Shown piece by piece: positions 6,591 to 9,159 of a stretch of DNA of 9,159 bases (its first letter is position 1; each line of letters starts with the position of its first letter). The notes beneath the pieces were generated by a model. It was not told where the DNA came from. It searched no databases and worked only from the letters and a program-made list of their open reading frames with translations. This DNA is from Thermoplasmata archaeon (GTDB lineage Archaea; Thermoplasmatota; Thermoplasmata; Thermoplasmatales; Thermoplasmataceae): positions 1-9,159 of the forward strand of contig JAKAQT010000060.1 in NCBI GenBank assembly GCA_021819605.1, written 5' to 3'. Position numbers and translations under genes: made by a program.

Positions 6591-7445
6591 GTGGTGCTCA
6601 TTGCCTCCTCGCTTCTTGCCACATTCATGTCAATTTCCCTCATTGCAGTATCGCCTGGCGTTCAGGCAAAGAGCCCCACCAGCGGCCTCACGTATGTTGC
6701 ATATTACCTCATAGCGGCCCTTGCTTTCACGGCCGTCGTCATATTCATAGGCAGAAGGAGGTTCGGGAACCTCCTCAGATGGGTGTTCATTGCCGTCATT
6801 GCATACGTCACATTCTATGTGTGGAGCATTCTTGGCCTCTATATTGCACAGACGTACGCAGAATATTATGCCATAAGCTTTGCCGCCCCTGCAATAATGG
6901 TGATCCTGCTTATTTTCAAGTACGAATGGTATGTAGTTGACGTTGCTGGATTTTTCCTTTCAGCCGGAGTGGCCTCCATATGGGCTACCATAATAGGCGT
7001 GTGGTCCTCAGTGCTTTTCCTGGCAGTTTTTGCAATATATGACTATATTGCTGTATACAGGACGAAACACATGATAAGCCTGGCAGGAACGGCCATGGAT
7101 TCAAGGCTGCCAATGCTCTTTGTCTTCCCATCGGAGAAGGGAACAAGGATGGATGGCATGTCCTTTCCAAAAACATCTGCACCGCCGTCGGAAAGAACCG
7201 GATCAGGCACATTCATCCTGGGCTTTGGAGATATTGTTTTTCCCTGCATAATGGTGGCATCCTCCGCGCTTTACGGCCAGCAGAATCTTATCCCGTTTCT
7301 CCTGCTTCCGCTGGCGGGTGCAATTGCGGGAATCATGGTGCTGCTCTTCACAAAGGTCTCAAGGCCTGCACCGGGCCTGCCATTTATCAACAGCGGTGCA
7401 ATTGCCGGCTTCATCGTTGCATTTCTTGCATTCAGGGTTTTCTGA
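6591..7445 (+). CDS. Presenilin/signal-peptide-peptidase-like intramembrane aspartyl protease
   Basis: A 284-residue membrane protein with about nine hydrophobic segments and the marks of GxGD aspartyl proteases. Y-D (150-151, in A-I-Y-D-Y-I-A-V-Y) supplies the first catalytic aspartate, D151. G-F-G-D (211-214) supplies the second, D214. P-G-L-P-F-I-N (261-267) stands where presenilins have the PAL motif. A soluble loop of roughly 40 residues (about 162-205) separates the two catalytic helices, and K-H-M after the first aspartate is typical of archaeal homologues. Such enzymes cut transmembrane helices, for example remnant signal peptides; the archaeal substrates are largely unknown. The start is GTG at 6591, 13 bases after the topA stop, with GTG at 6594 as an alternative; an ATG at 6627 would cut the first membrane helix. 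No separate promoter is visible, so co-transcription with topA is likely. The stop codon abuts that of convergent purH. Confidence 0.88.
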   Translation: MVLIASSLLATFMSISLIAVSPGVQAKSPTSGLTYVAYYLIAALAFTAVVIFIGRRRFGNLLRWVFIAVIAYVTFYVWSILGLYIAQTYAEYYAISFAAPAIMVILLIFKYEWYVVDVAGFFLSAGVASIWATIIGVWSSVLFLAVFAIYDYIAVYRTKHMISLAGTAMDSRLPMLFVFPSEKGTRMDGMSFPKTSAPPSERTGSGTFILGFGDIVFPCIMVASSALYGQQNLIPFLLLPLAGAIAGIMVLLFTKVSRPAPGLPFINSGAIAGFIVAFLAFRVF

Positions 7446-8948
7446 TCAGTGAAGGAACACCCTCTTCCCGGTGAAATACATGGGGATGTCAAGTTCCTCA
7501 GCCTTGGCAACCACCTCGTCATCCCGTATGGAACCGCCTGGCTGGATTATTGCCGAAATCCCGGATTTTCCTGCCAGTTCAACATTATCGTAGAACGGGA
7601 AGAATGCATCAGAAGCAAGCACAGATCCTCTGGACCTTTCACCGGCCCTTTCCACTGCAACCTTCAGGGCCTCTATCCTTGAGGTCTGTCCGGCACCAAT
7701 TCCGGTGGTGGCCATATCCTTTGCAAGGACTATGGCATTGCTCCTGCTGTGGGCAACAACCTTCCAAGCAAATTCAAGGTCCCTCAGCTGTTCCCTGCTT
7801 GCCGCTGTTGAGGTCTTCTGCTCAAGTTTTTCATATTGGGTTGACAGCCTGCTCTGCACGAGGAATCCGTTTGATATGGATCTGACTCTCGGGTTATGGT
7901 CAGGAACAAGCGGCACCCTGAGCACACGCAGATTCTTCTTCTTTTTCAAACCTTCCAGTGCATCCGGATCATATTCTGGTGCAATGATGACCTCCACGAA
8001 AAGCTTCGAGATTGCCTCAAGGGACCCGGAATCGAATTTCCTGTTGATGGCAATAACCGATCCGTATGCAGATTCCTGATCAGCTGCAATGGCTCTTCTG
8101 AGGGCTGTATTTATGTCTGCGGCAGATGAAACGCCGCACGGGGTGTTATGTTTCAATACAACGGCCACTGGGTCGGTGAACTCAAGCGCCGTCTCAAAGG
8201 CAGAATCGGCATCCAGGATATTATTGTATGAAAGCTCCTTGCCCTGCAGCTGAGTGGCATTGGCAATTCCGTATTGCGTTCCGTCCGAATAGACATACCC
8301 CTTCTGGTCAGGATTTTCGCCATAGCGAAGTTCACGTCCTCTGGTACCCTTCAGGTACATTGTTGGCGGGGTTGTGCCGAAAAGTTCACCGTTCATTGAT
8401 CCGTAGATGGAAATGTCATAGTCGGCTGATCTGGAAAATGCCTTAAGGGCCAGCCTCTTCCTGGTCTCACCTGAAATCTTGCCGTTCTGCTGAAGCTCGG
8501 CAGCAACGGAATCGTACTGGGAAGGATCTGAGAGGATAGTGACATGATCGTAGTTCTTTGCAGCAGCACGAAGGAGGGAGAGTCCCCCTATGTCTATATT
8601 CTCAATCATGTCCTCAAGCTTATGGGTCTTAGCTGCCTCGTCAAAGGGGTAAAGATTTACGATCACCATGTCAAACTCAGGAAATCCACGCTCCTGCAAC
8701 TGGCTGCTGCTCTCGGGATCGCGCCTGGAAAGGATGCCGGCAAAGATAGCCGGATGAAGGGTCTTCACCCTTCCATGCAGCAGTTCCTCAAAACCCGTGA
8801 GGGTCGATATGTTCCGGCACGCAAATCCCGAATCGGTCAGGAACCTGCATGTACCCCCTGAGGCATAAATTTCGTCCACATACTTAGAGATCCCGTGGAG
8901 GAATGAATCAAGCCTTTCCTTGTTATGAACACTGGCCAGAATCTTCAT
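7446..8948 (-). CDS. purH: Bifunctional AICAR formyltransferase / IMP cyclohydrolase
   Basis: A 500-residue protein that carries out the last two steps of de novo purine synthesis: formylation of AICAR with 10-formyl-THF, then ring closure to IMP. The N-terminal cyclohydrolase domain shows A-S-G-G-T (29-33), G-R-V-K-T-L-H-P (59-66), N-L-Y-P-F (98-102) and D-I-G-G-x-S-L-L-R-A-A-A-K-N (119-132). The transformylase domain shows L-R-Y-G-E-N-P-D-Q (207-215), the catalytic K266-H267 in L-K-H-N-T-P-C-G, A-Y-G-S (294-297), G-A-G-Q-T-S-R (418-424), S-D-A-F-F-P-F (446-452), Q-P-G-G-S-I-R-D (469-476) and the C-terminal F-T-G-x-R-x-F-x-H. Length is close to bacterial PurH (about 510-530), so both domains are complete. 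Many archaea replace PurH with PurP and PurO, so its presence is informative about lineage. The ATG at 8948 has no Shine-Dalgarno site but has a TATA-like box about 27 bases upstream, implying a leaderless message. Confidence 0.97.
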   Translation of the reverse strand: MKILASVHNKERLDSFLHGISKYVDEIYASGGTCRFLTDSGFACRNISTLTGFEELLHGRVKTLHPAIFAGILSRRDPESSSQLQERGFPEFDMVIVNLYPFDEAAKTHKLEDMIENIDIGGLSLLRAAAKNYDHVTILSDPSQYDSVAAELQQNGKISGETRKRLALKAFSRSADYDISIYGSMNGELFGTTPPTMYLKGTRGRELRYGENPDQKGYVYSDGTQYGIANATQLQGKELSYNNILDADSAFETALEFTDPVAVVLKHNTPCGVSSAADINTALRRAIAADQESAYGSVIAINRKFDSGSLEAISKLFVEVIIAPEYDPDALEGLKKKKNLRVLRVPLVPDHNPRVRSISNGFLVQSRLSTQYEKLEQKTSTAASREQLRDLEFAWKVVAHSRSNAIVLAKDMATTGIGAGQTSRIEALKVAVERAGERSRGSVLASDAFFPFYDNVELAGKSGISAIIQPGGSIRDDEVVAKAEELDIPMYFTGKRVFLH

Positions 8949-8969
8949 GATGCAGGAGTAATGAACAAC

Positions 8970-8980
8970 TTCCTTAATTC
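8970..8980 (-). promoter_or_regulatory. TATA-like promoter of purH
   Basis: On the minus strand this reads GAATTAAGGAA, centred about 27 bases upstream of the purH ATG at 8948. No Shine-Dalgarno match lies between them, which fits a leaderless archaeal transcript. Confidence 0.4.
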
Positions 8981-8997
8981 ATTTTACAGTCATTACA

Positions 8998-9018
8998 AAA
9001 ATTACTGAAGGTAATTTT
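8998..9018. promoter_or_regulatory. Putative operator: perfect inverted repeat between purH and the next gene
   Basis: AAAATTAC (8998-9005) and GTAATTTT (9011-9018) are perfect reverse complements around TGAAG. A further half-site GTAATTT occurs at 9031-9037, and CATTAC occurs at 8991-8996, so the ATTAC/GTAAT element is present four times in about 50 bases. The palindrome lies about 20 bases upstream of the purH TATA-like box and about 50 bases upstream of the one for the gene at 9101. It could therefore bind a dimeric regulator of one or both genes. The binder is unknown. Confidence 0.45.
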
Positions 9019-9068
9019 ACTTTTGGCGTGGTAATTTGGCAGCCAGAAATACAAAACCTTTATTTCAG

Positions 9069-9077
9069 TTTATAAAT
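9069..9077 (+). promoter_or_regulatory. TATA-like promoter of the gene starting at 9101
   Basis: GTTTATAAA is centred about 28 bases upstream of the ATG at 9101 and is the best TATA-box match in the window. There is no good Shine-Dalgarno sequence before the ATG, so a leaderless or nearly leaderless transcript is expected. Confidence 0.55.
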
Positions 9078-9100
9078 CCCCTGAAAAAAGAGGCAAAATA

Positions 9101-9159
9101 ATGGAAAGAAACATTGCAGTCGAAGGCATCATACAGACACCAACAGCAAAGAGAGAAGT
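9101..9159 (+). CDS. Unidentified protein, N-terminal fragment (3' truncated by window)
   Basis: An ATG at 9101 opens a frame that runs off the window after 19 complete codons: MERNIAVEGIIQTPTAKRE. I do not recognise the protein from this fragment. Support for a real gene is the strong TATA-like box about 28 bases upstream, the preceding AT-rich intergenic region, and the divergent arrangement with purH. No function can be assigned. Confidence 0.6.
   Translation, partial: MERNIAVEGIIQTPTAKRE

Noticed and set aside
7449..8861. Forward-strand open frames opposite purH, up to 124 codons
   Set aside because: They overlap a complete, well-conserved purH gene and show low-complexity or compositionally odd translations (for example a run of Phe at about 7935-7950).

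Overview
The window is a compact stretch of chromosome that looks archaeal. The signs are an archaeal-type DRG GTPase, an archaeal presenilin-like intramembrane protease, a HemK2-type methyltransferase, a zinc-finger type IA topoisomerase, frequent AGG/AGA arginine and ATA isoleucine codons, and AT-rich TATA-like boxes about 25-30 bases upstream of several start codons that lack a Shine-Dalgarno site (the leaderless mRNA layout). By eye, G+C is near one half. A Thermoplasmata-like euryarchaeon fits, but the sequence alone does not prove the lineage. I see no tRNA, rRNA, CRISPR array, insertion sequence or integrase.

Layout. At 2-289 (+) is the 3' end of a gene with a C-terminal ACT domain, most likely threonine ammonia-lyase. 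It meets, tail to tail with an 8-base overlap, a leftward pair: a DRG-family GTPase (563-1648) followed by acylphosphatase (282-554). A leftward PadR-type repressor gene (1713-2066) comes next. It diverges from a rightward major facilitator transporter (2109-3374), and the short shared promoter region carries a perfect inverted repeat over the transporter start codon. A leftward HemK2/PrmC-type methyltransferase (3415-4005) is convergent to the transporter.

After a 250-base intergenic stretch come two closely spaced rightward genes, DNA topoisomerase I (4256-6577, TTG start) and a presenilin/signal-peptide-peptidase-like aspartyl protease (6591-7445). The protease abuts, stop codon to stop codon, the leftward purH gene (7446-8948). 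purH diverges from an unidentified gene that starts at 9101 and runs off the window. The region between them holds TATA-like boxes for both directions and a second perfect inverted repeat.

How the genes relate. Most are unrelated housekeeping functions: amino acid catabolism, acyl-phosphate hydrolysis, a translation-associated GTPase, release-factor-type methylation, DNA topology, membrane proteolysis and purine synthesis. The one evident regulatory module is the PadR/transporter pair, a typical repressor plus efflux-pump arrangement. I did not find a clear new multi-gene system. The most useful leads are the two palindromic putative operators, the alternating intact and degenerate zinc ribbons of the topoisomerase, the presenilin-like protease behind topA, and a possible 36-codon ORF upstream of topA.
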